DNA from: Ascarosepion bandense
Lineage: Eukaryota > Mollusca > Cephalopoda > Sepiida > Sepiidae
DNA: 64,000 bases
Reading direction: 5' to 3'
Assembly (NCBI GenBank): GCA_037127315.1
Contig: JBBBDQ010000330.1
Location: 3,659,501-3,723,500 of the forward strand
Numbering within the stretch: position 1 is the first letter of the stretch; each line of letters starts with the position of its first letter. A program made the position numbers and the translations under genes. Under the pieces are notes generated by a model. The model did no database searches. It worked only from the letters and a program-made list of their open reading frames with translations, and had not been told where the DNA came from. This document shows positions 11,246-22,740 of this stretch, one piece after another.

Positions 11246-12339
11246 TTTGGATTTTCGTGTGATATTTTTCTTTACAATACTGATAACAAAAACTTAGGAG
11301 GAGAGTATTATCATAATTAAATATAAGTTTCAGACTTATAATCATAGAAATTTGATCAAAAAGATTAGTCTATTGATATGTTTACTAACATTATCTTGTA
11401 TACCTATCACTCGCACACATGTATAAAAAGATATATTTAAGAGGATGCTAAAAAGCTCTTGGTATACCTACTTTGGAAAATCTGACCAAATGACCAACCA
11501 TCAAGATTTCTTCTTTTAAGATTTTGTTGGTGATGCTAAAAACATTTTAATACTTTGTATTGTTCCAAGTGAAAGTTGAAAAATATAAGAAATCCTATGT
11601 GCCATTCTTACATATAAGTATGCTGGTCGAAAACACAAGTGTTATATAAACAATTAAATTAATGTGCACAAAAGAAATACAGAAGAAGCAGCAAGTAGTA
11701 CACAGGTTGATAATAGAAATACCTTCAGATATACAGAAGCCAAAAAACTGACAGATACAAAATAGCTACAAAACGAATAGAATGATAAATATTTGCAGAC
11801 AATATCAATACAAATAAAAGAAAAAAATCACTGGTCATTTTTCACCAAATTACATATTAACTGAATCATATACAGTCACATCAAAAATTATGTACAACAG
11901 AAGAAAAAAAAACTTGACAAACATGAATAAATATGCCTGCAAAAAGATGGACTGTTTTTCCTATGTCACTGCTTTTTTTTAACTACCTTAACTCTTCGAA
12001 AATGTTCATCGTTTTAAAAGGCAATGATTAAAATTGTAATAAAACCTAAATTCATGAAAGTGAATTTATACATTTTCTTTGTTCTTGAGAATTAGCAACA
12101 AAAATAATAAAGACTATTTATTTATTAGATTATATATATATATATATATAATTTAGATTTTATTATATATAATAAATACTATTTAATTATATTTAAATAA
12201 TTAATTAATAATATTCATTAATATAGTTAATTAATAATATTTAATTATAATTATTATATTATAAATTAATTTTAAATTTCCATCTACATGTAACTTTAGA
12301 ATATTTAAATTTTTAATCTTGTTATTAAAAAAGCAGAAA
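11246..12339. other. AT-rich spacer
   Basis: No gene recognised. About 11450-11530 shares a motif block (GACCAAATGACCAACCATCA) in inverted form with 50440-50520, so an old repeat is likely. Confidence 0.45.
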
Positions 12340-12469
12340 CTTAAATTTATAAGATTTAATTCCCATGAACATTGAGTGAACTTAAATTCAAATCTATTAA
12401 ACTGTCAATTTGAAATATGCATTTAATGACTGTATAACATATGAAACTCAGTCATGCCATAGACAAAGG

Positions 12470-12472
<3 letters not shown>
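12340..12472 (+). repeat. (TA)n-associated repeat family T, copy 1
   Basis: Matches the reverse complement of 14860-15000, and weakly 16230-16370 and 54830-54915. The shared core is ATATGCAYYTRATGA followed by ATGAAACTCA. All four lie against TA-rich tracts. Confidence 0.7.

Positions 12473-12549
<77 letters not shown>
12473..12549. repeat. (TA)n(GA)n microsatellite
   Basis: TA at 12473-12520, then GA at 12521-12549. Confidence 0.95.
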
Positions 12550-12550
<1 letters not shown>

Positions 12551-12551
<1 letters not shown>

Positions 12552-12868
12552 ACTTTGACATGGTATAATGGTTAGCAAACTTGTCTCATAAGATTAATTA
12601 CAAGTGAGTAGTGAGTTCAGTCTTCACTGGATGCAACATACTTTCAACCTTGTATCACATCTAAGCTACACTTTATATATAACATGCTAAAATTTCCCTT
12701 TTCTGATTCCATGTGTCTATAGGAGTTAGCAACTCTGACTGACACCAAATCGTTCAAGTTTTGATCCCGGCCAGAAGCAAGCGGATGTCTAGCCACACTG
12801 ATGAGCTGTGATACAGTGAAACAGACTTGTATGGGGATGACGAAGATAGATAGATAGATAGATAGAGA
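12551..12868 (+). mobile_element. GATA-tailed tRNA SINE, family B
   Basis: The tRNA-like head (A-box-like TGGTATAATGGTTAGC near 12561, B-box-like GAGTTCAGTCTTCACTGG near 12617) leads into a body ending in (GATA)n at 12844-12866. The same body and tail occur inverted at 58417-58690. The head matches the tandem array at 32885-33300. Confidence 0.8.
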
Positions 12869-12965
12869 GTGCAGGCATAGGAATTAACAGGGTGATTATC
12901 AGTTTCCTGTTTCAAGCAAATTTCATATAATCACCATGCAGTTTGGATTCCTATGCCCACATTAT
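12869..12965. repeat. Imperfect inverted repeat
   Basis: GCATAGGAATTAACAGGGTG at about 12874 faces its imperfect complement ending ATTCCTATGC at about 12956. A small foldback sequence next to the SINE tail. Confidence 0.6.
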
Positions 12966-13204
12966 TTATATCTACAAATGCTTAGTCTCTAATATTGAGT
13001 ATTTATCCCTGATAAATATAGCAAACTTTTAACAATACATATATATATATAGCAAGCAAGATAGATGGATAGAAACATAGTGACTTATTTAGTACTGTCA
13101 AGATCCTTAAACATATCATACCTTGAGATTACAAAATAGAACAGCTCTTATTTTTTCACATAATTTTTAGTAAAACAATATATCCATCCTATTTTCATAA
13201 ATAA

Positions 13205-13290
13205 GTAGGAAAGGTTATTCTCGTCATAGAATAAATGTTTATTCTCGTCATAAAATAAATGGCTATTCTCATCATAGAATAAAGCTTTAC
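13205..13290. repeat. Minisatellite, ~28-bp unit, 3 copies
   Basis: TTATTCTCGTCATAGAATAA recurs with small changes near 13216, 13240 and 13264. Confidence 0.85.
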
Positions 13291-13430
13291 TCTCTAAAAT
13301 AAAACTTAATGACATTAGTCTTTGGACTAAAAACTAAAGAGATAAACTAAAATCTATTTTTATACTGTATCATCCGATCAATTACTTTTTTAGAAAATTT
13401 GTTACATTTGCTCCATCAAGTACACAGAAA

Positions 13431-13960
13431 TATGACCAAATCTGTGATCAGCTTGTGACACGGTGTGTTGTCTTGGTGAAAGATCACTTTTTCTTCTTCA
13501 TTTGTAGCCATTTTTTGGTGATTTATTCCTTCAAATGCACCAACAAGGCTATATAATATTTGTTATTGATGGTTCTTTTTCTAAAATGAAAAAAATACCT
13601 TGCGCATCCTAAAATACGGATACCAAAACCTTGTCTGCTGATGTTTACATCTTTGGTTGCTTTAGACAGCTTTCATCTGCTGCTGTTCACTCAGCTGACT
13701 GCCAATTTGACTCCAGAGTGAAGTGGTGGATTCATGTCTCATCTATTGACACATATTTACACAAAAACTCCTTTTTGTTGCATTGAAACAGTTGCAAACA
13801 ACACTGAATTGTCGACACATTATTGTTTTTGATCGACTGTGAGCAAACGCAGAACCCATTTTGAACACAGCTTTCTCTTGTCACATGCCATTTGAAGGTT
13901 AGTACTTCATAAAAATCATATGGAATTTTTATTAGTGGTGATAACTATATATTAGGCCCA
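13431..13960 (-). pseudogene. Mariner transposase relic
   Basis: The minus-strand translation contains, in broken frames, SIDET (first catalytic Asp region), NWQSAE, NNKYYIALLVHLKEEI and KVIFHQDNTPCHK (second catalytic Asp), all diagnostic of mariner transposases of the IS630-Tc1-mariner superfamily. Internal stops and frameshifts show a dead copy, and both termini are missing. Confidence 0.85.
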
Positions 13961-14769
13961 GTACTTATTGAGTGATGTGTTAACTTTAGGCACACTTAGC
14001 TACCTTTCAGGGGGCATTAGTGCACCTGAGTGTACTGGTTGAGAAATGCTGTTCTAGACTATTTTTCTTGATCAAGCAAGAACATTTCAGCACCTCCTCA
14101 AAAAAGATGTAACCAGAAACAATAAAATTAAATATACAAAAATAAATAAATTAAAAGAAAAAAATTTTTTTTTTGTTTTAATTAAAGAAATAGACAATAG
14201 ACCTAAAATCAAGGATATATCAAGATATGTTGAGAAATCAAGGTTATTTTTGTGGATACACATGTTTGAGTGGATACCCCTGTGTTTTTCAAATAGTGAA
14301 ATTAATGTTTACTGGCCTAGACAGCAAAATGAAAGAAGTCTTAGTGAAGGAAATAAGCCTTATACCAAGGAATGAATATGCATTCAGTGAGGAATGTTTT
14401 AAATTATTTAGATTATTTATAATCATTTTTTCACTTACCTTATGACAGTTTTGTGGAATTACATACACTCTTTATGAGACTTGATTAAGTTTCCTGAAGA
14501 GTGGATATAATTCAATGAAACTCAGAGTAGAAACATTCATAAGTGAACAAATTTAATTTATTTTTTATTATCATCTCAATATCAAGCACTATAATTACAA
14601 AATCTGCTTGCCTTAAAAACATTATCTTCCAGAATAATTCTGGTTGATAATTTATTTCTGACTACATGTATTAAAAGTTGTAGGAGTAGGTCTTACCATC
14701 CTAAAAACAGTTTCAGTATTTTAAATTTTAATTCTAATTATATATGAATTAATAAATATACATATGGGA
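13961..14769. other. Unassigned spacer
   Basis: A 72-codon frame at 14227-14445 has no recognisable domain. Confidence 0.4.
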
Positions 14770-15000
14770 ATGCACACATGTATAAAAGTATTATCCAAGT
14801 GTTCATAAAAGTGCTCAATGTAATATAAACAGAGCTATTAATTATATATATTAATAAATATATGTATTATCCTATGACGATGACATGACACATAGTTTAA
14901 ATGTATTAACCAATCATCAGGGACATATTACAAACTGACCATTTAAGAGATTTGAATTTAAGTTCACTCAATGTTCATGGGAGTTAAATCTTATAATGTT
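14770..15000 (-). repeat. (TA)n-associated repeat family T, copy 2
   Basis: 14860-15000 is the reverse complement of 12340-12472. 14800-14880 is also similar to 54755-54820 (ACAGAGCTATTAATTATATA versus ATCAGAGCTATTAAGTATAT). Confidence 0.7.
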
Positions 15001-15318
15001 AGGGTACTATTTTTTAATTTTTCAAGAGTAAATTTTAAATAGACAAAAATTAGTATTAAAATGCATGGAGATGAATTCAAAGGGGCATAATTCATAATTA
15101 TTAATAGTAATATTTGCGGGGGAGGGGAAGAAAGAAAGAAAGAAAGAAAGAAATGTATAGAGGAATGTGAATCAATCATAACCTAAGAATTTAAGTAGGT
15201 ATTTTTTTTCTATAACAGCATGTGGTCATTAATTCACATTTTTGGTAAGTAGATTAGGGTTATTTATATGATTTAAGATTGCAAGTTTTTCTAAAAAGCA
15301 AAAGATACATCTGTCTCC
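15001..15318. other. Spacer with (GAAA)n
   Basis: Holds (GAAA)n at 15129-15153. Nothing else recognised. Confidence 0.6.
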
Positions 15319-15721
15319 TTTTCCATTAGATAGCTTACGGTCATATCACGTTGAATACACCAGTTCTCGTTCAATCACCAAAGTTAAGCAACGTTGAGCC
15401 TGGTAAGTACTTAGATGGGTGACTGCTTGGGAATACCAGGTGCTGTAAGCATTTATGGACAGATGTGTGTTGTGGTGCAGTGGATGTCAGCTCGGAAAGA
15501 GAAATTGGTGAGCCGATTTTGAATTCCAGTTGAATGCCCTGCATTCACGTACGCGCTAGTACCCTTGGGAAAGGTATTAATCCGTCCCTTCTCTCCAGTT
15601 ATGGGTTAAATAACAGGGTAGGACTTGGGACCCTGCCTTTAAACAAATCCCAATGAAACTTTCTCTGTCGGGGAGGAAGCTGGCTCAACCCACCTAAGGT
15701 GCATGTGGCTTTTCCATTAGA
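15319..15721 (+). mobile_element. Composite 5S rRNA-tRNA SINE, copy C1
   Basis: A 379-bp unit (15331-15709) flanked by a perfect 12-bp target-site duplication TTTTCCATTAGA (15319-15330 and 15710-15721). It has a 5S rRNA-like head at 15333-15450, then a family-A tRNA-SINE body from about 15462 (TGTTGTGGTGCAGTGGATG, B-box-like near 15517-15527), and a distinct tail ending GTGCATGTGGC. The duplication encloses all three parts, so they moved as one unit. Two RNA polymerase III promoter types sit in series. Confidence 0.9.
15333..15450 (+). pseudogene. 5S rRNA-derived head of composite SINE C1
   Basis: 118 bases recognisably 5S rRNA: CATATCACGTTGAATACACC, AAGTTAAGCAACG (box A region, from 15381), TAGATGGGTGACTGC (box C region, about 15412) and GAATACCAGGTGCTGTAAGC. 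Many differences from metazoan 5S look like C-to-T and G-to-A changes. Not a functional rRNA gene. Confidence 0.9.
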
Positions 15722-16229
15722 AGATTTGGTTTTAGCGACAATATTCCAGGTAATAATTAGGTTCTTGTTATTGTTTTTTAAATTTTCAACAATATATGGA
15801 TAAAGCAGTGCTTTTGTTGCATTTACTGTTATTTAAAGACAACATATGATTATTGAAATGATATTTCTACATGTTAGCAGTTACTCCAAAATAGAATTTA
15901 AAGTCATCATCATCCAAATGGATGTGAGCTCTATAAATAATACTTTTGAAACATACACTGGCCATTTAAAGAGCAGCTCTTATTTTTTCAGCAGTTGCAA
16001 TTATTTTTAGAAGGGGCACATTTATTACTAGTAGAGTAACTGATATTATTCAGATGGTCTAAGTACTTATTTGATATCTTATTATTATATTGTGAAAAAT
16101 ATTTATCTATGTTTTTAACACAACTATAACTAACTTTTAAGATACATTTTGCTAAAAACCTTTTTAGTGTCAGTGAATGGTAGAAATGTTTGTGAATTAA
16201 ATTTAGGAAGAATTTTCCAATGTTTCTTT
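15722..16229. other. AT-rich spacer
   Basis: Nothing recognised. Confidence 0.5.
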
Positions 16230-16367
16230 GAACATTACAGCTAAAGGGTGAATTAAATCAAATAATGTTACATTTACATAATTTCTACATAATTCTTCTT
16301 AATGGTCAGTTTGTAATATGCACCTGATGATTATATAATACATGAATCTCTGAGTAATGCAATCAAC

Positions 16368-16370
<3 letters not shown>
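16230..16370 (+). repeat. (TA)n-associated repeat family T, copy 3
   Basis: Carries GTAATATGCACCTGATGATT and ends at the TA tract at 16369-16416. Confidence 0.65.
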
Positions 16371-16416
<46 letters not shown>

Positions 16417-16420
16417 TATC

Positions 16421-16457
<37 letters not shown>
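16369..16457. repeat. (TA)n(CT)n(TA)n microsatellite
   Basis: TA 16369-16416, CT 16420-16438, TA 16438-16457. Confidence 0.95.
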
Positions 16458-16539
16458 CACTGTAATGGTTGTTACAATGTTTTTAAATTCATAGTATCAC
16501 TACACAAAAAATTTCTCATATTTTGAAGCCAGCCCATTA

Positions 16540-17960
16540 TGTTTTGGCTTCATCCTAAGGTGATTTTTTTAGAAATGAGAATTATCCAGTTGAAAAGACC
16601 ATTTATTTGTGTTGGATTTGTTATTTTTGGGTGTTAGAGGGGTTGGTCTGTATTTTGAGTTCTGTTAACATTTTTACTGGTCTTAGGGTTAAGTGTTTGT
16701 TTTTGGCAGAGTTCATGATAGGTTAATCTATTAATCTTGAAAGGGCTGGTGCTGCTGGCACCTTTGTTTTAGGGGTTGGTAGTTGTTGTTTTGTTTTGGG
16801 GTTGGTTTCTCCTTAATTTAATGTATGTTATTTTGTATTGGGGTGTGTGCTTTTTTTGTTTTTTTATTTTTTTGTTTTTTATAAAATATATTTTTTATAA
16901 AATATATCTTTCACAAAAAAATATTTTATAATATTCCATAATATTAAGCTATTTTATAATATTATAAAATATAATGTTATATAATATTTAAGAAATATAT
17001 TTCTTTTATAAAATCTATCCTTTATACAACATATTTTATAAATATAAAGTATATTTTTTTATTTATTTATCTACTATTCTGTTGCAACTGCATTATTTTT
17101 TGTTGGTATTGTATAGGGTTTGTTTTCTTTTGGGGGGGTTTCTGGTTGGGTTTTTTTTGTTTACTTAAATTTTAGCAAGAAATATTTGCGATGTTTGCAT
17201 ATTACTGCTAATTTGTCTCTATGGTTTAGTAAATCATTGCTGTTAGGGTACTAGAGAATGTGTAGTTTTTCACTTAGACATAAAGGGCAGATGTCATTAA
17301 GTGAGTTGCAAGTTCTAGTTTTTTCTAGGATTTTCCATTTTACTTTGGGTTTCTGTTTTGAATCCTTTAGCTTCCAAAAGTATGTGGAAAGGGATGTTTG
17401 GTTTCGGTATAAACTGTTTTTAAATGAGGTAAGGTGCAAGTACCAGCACTGCTTAAAAGTATTCTTAGTTGATCCAATATACACTTTATTTATGGTTGGA
17501 TTTTTGATGGATGTTATGTTGCATTGATAGATTATTGAGGTTGTTTTGCATTTATTTTGTAGTGGGCATTTGCTAGGGTTTCTACAATTACACATGTTTT
17601 CATTGTTGGGTTTGGTTGTGTTTTGATTGCCGGTTTTATTTTGGTTTACGTGTTGATTTAGGATATATTTGTTATGGTTAGTTATGATTTTTTCTAGGTT
17701 GTTTGTGCAGCTGTAGCTAAGTTTCAGTGTATTTTTGTTGAAGATTTTACTGAGGGGGTTATTTGTTGGGAAATGTTTTTTAATTAAGTTCAGGAACTTC
17801 TGTCCTAGTTTGGTGTTGATCATTTGGTTGAAAGGAGGTGTGTATCAAATGATTTTTCTGTTTCTACTTTTCTTGTTGGGGTTGTTGTTTGTTATGTATT
17901 GGATGTCTTTGTTTCTGTAGCCGCTTTCTTTTAATGACTTGTTGTTTGTATCGAACACTC
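16540..17960 (-). pseudogene. Penelope-like element relic: RT end plus GIY-YIG endonuclease
   Basis: The longest frame, 17251-17823 (190 codons), reads GQKFLNLIKKHFP and KIFNKNTLKLSYSC (conserved end of the RT region), then CNCRNPSKCPLQNKC (Cys cluster), VYIGSTKNTFK (the YIG half of GIY-YIG), LSTYFWKLKD and ICPLCLSEKLHIL. Upstream, 17824-17960, the same protein continues in other frames. Past 17251 the C-terminal piece HRDKLAVICKHRKYFL can be read to about 17160, then untranslated element sequence. The catalytic Arg after YIG is not evident (FKQCWYLH). Inactive. Confidence 0.8.
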
Positions 17961-18724
17961 TTTATAAAAGTAAATGCATGAACAAAAAGGTAAATAAACC
18001 TACGAGTTCAACAACTTAGTTACAATATATATATGTGTGTGTGTGTGTGTGCATTTCTTCACTCAAGCATGTTTCATTGAATGATATAGATATAATCTGT
18101 CTATTTATTTTTATAATAATCCTTTCTAGTTCTCTAATTATCTTCTTGATGTTAAGTTGAAATTCATCAAGGAAGGTGCTGCATTTTTTGTTAATCCAAG
18201 TTCTTTGGGACCATCCTCAGGAGTGAATTAAGTTGTCTTCACAATTCACTCCAGAGAATAAGCACAATATGAAAATATCAGGTTCTACATATAATTTGGT
18301 AAATGATGACCAAAATTTTCAAAGATACATTCACACACAAAAATTGTATCAAAGAAAGAATACATGAGTATAAAGTGTAAAGGTCATTTAAAATATTTAC
18401 TTTACATGTTAAAAAAGAAAAAGATCAAATTTTCTGATGTTTTAATACTTAAATTTTAAAAATATTATTACAACCATTTTTAGTGTTTTGAGCATTTAAA
18501 ATCTCTTTGAGCATATTTAGTAACAGCAGCAAACATTGTAAAATAAAAAGTCATTCATAAACATTATCAAAAATTACTATTAATAAGTTGTGAAGTATCA
18601 CAATTCATATATTATGAAAATAACATCAAAACTTCAAAACAAAAAGCATAAACATTTTTTCAATAAAATGAATTATAATAATATAAAGAAATATATAGAT
18701 AACTTATATATAACATACAAAAAT
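17961..18724. other. AT-rich spacer
   Basis: Contains a (GT)n at about 18034-18052. Nothing else recognised. Confidence 0.5.
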
Positions 18725-19252
18725 TTAAGAAATATATATCTGTCTATATTTCTGATATGAGGTATTGAAACTATTTACACAATTTACATTGTTCAGGCTG
18801 ATGTCCTCAGCTTTATTGTCATATTCACAACATTTCGGTCATTGTACTCTTCAGCCTTATTCAGGTGATTGTAATTTCAAACCAAACACTTTATTTCATC
18901 CACTGGAGTAGACTTTTCTATTTCCATATGCCATACCTCTTCCAGATGTCTCAGTTTTACTTTCAGTTATTTCCCTTTAGTAACTAAGCTTTCCAAGTTT
19001 TTGTTAAGCTCTGCTGTGGCCAGGTATTGAACTCATAACTCTTTGGGTCAAATCACTAGATTACTTAAATCAACACTTTTATCCATTGGGCTATGTGTCA
19101 TTGGAGGAACAGAACACTCTACTCCAGTGGACAAAATAAAGGGTTTGGTTTAAAATTCCAATTACTTGAAGAAAGCATACAACAGCCAAAACATTGTAAT
19201 AAGGGCAACAGTCTGAACAATGAAAATAGTGTAAATATTAAGAAATATATAT
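18725..19252 (-). mobile_element. Foldback retroposon with tRNA-like core, copy F2
   Basis: A 498-bp element (18740-19237) between perfect 15-bp duplications TTAAGAAATATATAT (18725-18739 and 19238-19252). The arms at about 18765-18915 and 19105-19235 are inverted copies. The centre (minus strand) has an A-box-like TAGCCCAATGGATAAAAG near 19085 and a B-box-like GAGTTCAATACCTGG near 19030, resembling a tRNA gene with extra bases. Confidence 0.85.
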
Positions 19253-19277
19253 AGAAAAGAAAACATAAAAGAAACAC

Positions 19278-19320
19278 TTATGACATTTTTCAGACAAAAA
19301 TTGTCTGAAAAATGTCATAA
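19278..19320. repeat. Perfect 20-bp hairpin
   Basis: Arms 19278-19297 and 19301-19320 are perfect complements with loop AAA. Confidence 0.95.
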
Positions 19321-19602
19321 ACATTTCTTTTACACCTCATTCAAATATGACAGCATTCAGTCTCCATTAATTATTACTATATTTCAATAATACTAATACT
19401 AAAAAAAGAAAATTATGAATCTCCAAGCAATATTGTGACTTTGAGAGTCAACATACAGTTCAAACATTTAGCGAGTCAAAGATAGTATTCAGAGAAAATG
19501 ATTTACATCCAATCAAATATTAAATTGATCTCCTACTTCATAATATTTTTAAGTCAGGTGTAATATCATTCAGTGCCTTCAGTACCTAAACAGAAAAAAA
19601 TA
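19321..19602. other. Spacer
   Basis: Nothing recognised. Confidence 0.5.
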
Positions 19603-20051
19603 TAGTCATAGGCTTTGCCTATATTTCTGAGATTAGATATTTACATTATTTACATTGTTTGCACTGCTGTCATCTTTATTGTCATATTTACAACATTTCA
19701 GCCATTGTACACTTCAGCCTTCTTCAATTGAACCCTGTATTTCAATCACTGGGGTAGATTGTTCTCATTCTAGGAGTCATGCCTCTTTCAGATGTTTTAT
19801 TTAAATCCATTTAACTCAACTCTCTGAGTTTTTGTTTGCCACTTCTATCACCAGATATTGAACTCACAACTCTTTGGGTGGCATGATTTATGGAATGAGA
19901 ACAATCTACCACAGTGATTGAAATAAAGGATTCAGTTCAAAGGTTTAGTCACCTGAAGAAGACTGGAGCATACAATGGCTGAAATGTTGTGAATATGACA
20001 ATAAAGATGAAAACAACAGTCCAAACAATGTAAATAATAGTCACAGGCTTT
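19603..20051 (-). mobile_element. Foldback retroposon with tRNA-like core, copy F3
   Basis: A 421-bp element (19617-20037) between 14-bp duplications with one mismatch (TAGTCATAGGCTTT and TAGTCACAGGCTTT). The arms at 19640-19765 and 19905-20035 are inverted copies. The core retains only part of the tRNA-like region (ATTGAACTCACAACTCTTTG). Confidence 0.85.
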
Positions 20052-20588
20052 ATAACAGGGAAAAATATCTTGTATTAAAAACAGATGTTCCCAAAAAGTC
20101 TGCGGCAAAAAAAAAAACAACAAAGATTAATTCCATTGTAAGTTATAAAAGCTACTCTGAAAAAATAAATTGAAAAAAAAAAATGCCTGTTACATAAAAA
20201 CAGGAAATTTTAAAACTGTATTTAAGAACCAATATTTTTTCCTTAAAAATATCTCACAAATTTTATATGAAAATCTAAAGGGTCAGATTATGATCTTTTG
20301 GAGCCACTAGGTTAATGAAATTATGGGCCCCCATGAAGATGTAGCCACTAACTTGTTGGCACTAATCTTAAATATTTTTACTTTTGATATATTTTAGTGA
20401 CATTTACATGGCTTGAAGCAAACTTATTAGAAACTCTTTATATAAACTAGAATAGTCATTATTTGTTTGTCAATAAAACTATTTTTAAGAAATACCATTA
20501 TTTTACTATACTAAAGGATAATCCAGCCCTGGGTAGGCTAATTTTTATCCAGATATTATAGTCTACTAGCATTTGCATCTAGCCTAAC
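20052..20588. other. AT-rich spacer
   Basis: Nothing recognised. Confidence 0.5.
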
Positions 20589-20960
20589 TTCATAATCTAT
20601 AGCCTACAGCTATATCACATTGAAACAAACAACAGTTCTCATATGATCAGCAAAGTTAAGTAATGTCAAGCTTGGTCCGTACCTCGATGGTGCTGTAAGC
20701 TTGGATGTGTGAGTGGTATAATATGGATAACTGCTTGAGTTCCAATTTCAATCAAGTTTATATAGATTCACTTACACACAACTACCCTTTGGAAAAATAT
20801 GAATCCACCTCTTTTACTCCTAGATATGGGTTAATTAGTAGAACTTGTATCAGAAAATCATTAATATCTCAAAAAAATTCTTACGATCTAAAAATATTTT
20901 TGGTTTTAAATGACCTGCAAAAGGTTGATAAGCCATAAAAAATAAATCAATTCATAATCT
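20589..20960 (+). mobile_element. Composite 5S rRNA-tRNA SINE, copy C2
   Basis: A 352-bp unit (20599-20950) flanked by perfect 10-bp duplications TTCATAATCT (20589-20598 and 20951-20960). The 5S-like head at 20602-20700 lost about 20 bases after the box C start but keeps AAAGTTAAGTAATGTCAAGC and GGTGCTGTAAGC. The tRNA-like part follows (GTGAGTGGTATAATATGGAT), then a tail shared with copy C3: AAAAAATTCTTACGATCTAA and GGTTGATAAGC. Confidence 0.9.
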
Positions 20961-21014
20961 TCTCTACAATATAACATTCAATGAAATATTATCAGTTACA
21001 GTTTGATTTTCCCT

Positions 21015-21690
21015 TCTTAGTAATGAAATATCTCATTATTTTGTCAATAAGAGGCATTACTTGATTCTGATAAGCAAATATTCATATTGCTAAAACAGTG
21101 GAATAACTCATTAGTAAGTAGGAAATATTAGGCTGCTAATATCTTTTTTCTTTTGTTTAGTGTTAGCTTTCTTAGGATATTTTTACTTGTAATGATTTTT
21201 AAAAAAACAGAATCTTTCTTATATATTTAAACATGTATCTCATGCTTACCCCCAATTTTATACATGAATATTCCATACTGGCAAAATGGAATATCTCATT
21301 AGTAAGTAAGGAATATCAGGCTGCTAATAGATTTTTTCTTTTGTTTAGTGTAAGCTTTTTTTGAGTATTTTTAATCTTAATGATTTGAAAAAGTAGAAAT
21401 GTTTCTTATATAGTTAAATATACATATAAAAATCATAGCTTACACACACAGAAAATATAACCAACATACAATTATTTGTTATAATGCTGTTATGGTTTAA
21501 ATTTACAAGTAAATGAGAGAGGCTTATAGGCCATCAAAAAAATATGGTACATTGATACCTATGAGAAACCTATCGGTATCAAATATAATTTTATTTGAAA
21601 AAGGGGTAAAACAAAGTAAATAACATTTGATATTGTATACCATGTTTACCCCTAATTTTATAAATGAATATTCCATTGTTTTGACAGGAG
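21015..21690. repeat. Diverged tandem duplication, ~190-bp unit
   Basis: CTCATTAGTAAGTAGGAAAT (about 21108) and CTCATTAGTAAGTAAGGAAT (about 21297) head two similar units running to about 21425. A third partial unit contains CATGTTTACCCCTAATTTTA (about 21641), matching about 21241. Confidence 0.75.
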
Positions 21691-22555
21691 AACAATAACA
21701 GAGAAAAAACAAGTTGGTATAATAAATAAATAATTTTTTGTCCCTTTGAATGAATTTGCTGAAAAGATAACAAAAAATTCTGGATTTTTTTTTGTTTTGT
21801 TTTTTTGTGAATTATAATTATAAAAATGCCAAGAAAGATAATAATTTGAAAAAATAGTTCAGAAACATCACAGATTCATAAATCCATAAACACAAAAATA
21901 AATTGCCAATTATTTATTGCAGTTTTTAATAACATCAAATAAATAACCAGTTTCACATTTAAAACCATAATGTGTGACCAGTTTCATGTTTTTTTTTTCT
22001 CATAGTCTCTCACTCTTGTATCTCAGAGACATTATTGCCTTGCTTGAGGTGAAATGACTAAAAAAATAAAATATAAAAATAAAATTCCATAAAGAGAGAG
22101 GAGCACATCAAATTCTTTTAGATGACTGACCTCCTTTTTGTGTTCTTAACACAATATTTTGGTCAATCCATTTGCAGGTTTATAATCCATGAAGGAAAAA
22201 ATGATCATGTTACAAGTCTCATAACCCATTAAAGTCAAAGAGTCAAACTATGTAACTGATAATATTTCATTGAATTTTATATTACTGAATAGATCATGGA
22301 TTTTATTGACTGATTGAATTGTTTTTTTTATGTCTTATCAACCTTTTGCAGGTTACTTAAAACAAAAAATATTTTTAGATTGTAAGAATTTTTTGGAAAT
22401 AATAGTGATTTACTAATACAAGCTTTACTAATCAACCCATAATCCTACAGACACCACATGTATAGCAGCTATACCAGTAGTGGGTGTGTCTAGGACAAGG
22501 ATAACCTGACAGAGCACATCTCTCTTCAGGCTAGTTTTTTAATTCAATTTTCTTT
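21691..22555. other. AT-rich spacer
   Basis: Nothing recognised. Confidence 0.5.
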
Positions 22556-22740
22556 CCTGTAAACTGGTTGGTTACTCCCTCAAAGCAAGAGAGGTCAGTC
22601 AACCCTGCTATTTAACCCATATCTAGGAGGGAGAACAGATGGATGCCTACTTTTCCCAATGCTATTTATGCAATGAACATAATGTAATCAGTTGGAATAT
22701 GAACTTTGCTTGCCCATTTATCCTTTAGAGACATTGTTAC
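22556..22740 (-). mobile_element. Decayed tRNA-SINE fragment
   Basis: Minus-strand body motifs CTGCTATTTAACCCATATCT and GATGGATGCCTACTTTTCCC are readable. The head is unclear. Confidence 0.6.

Noticed and set aside
15333..15450. Functional 5S rRNA gene
   Set aside because: It has many substitutions, no T-run terminator straight after the gene, and lies inside a mobile unit with target-site duplications together with a tRNA-SINE body.
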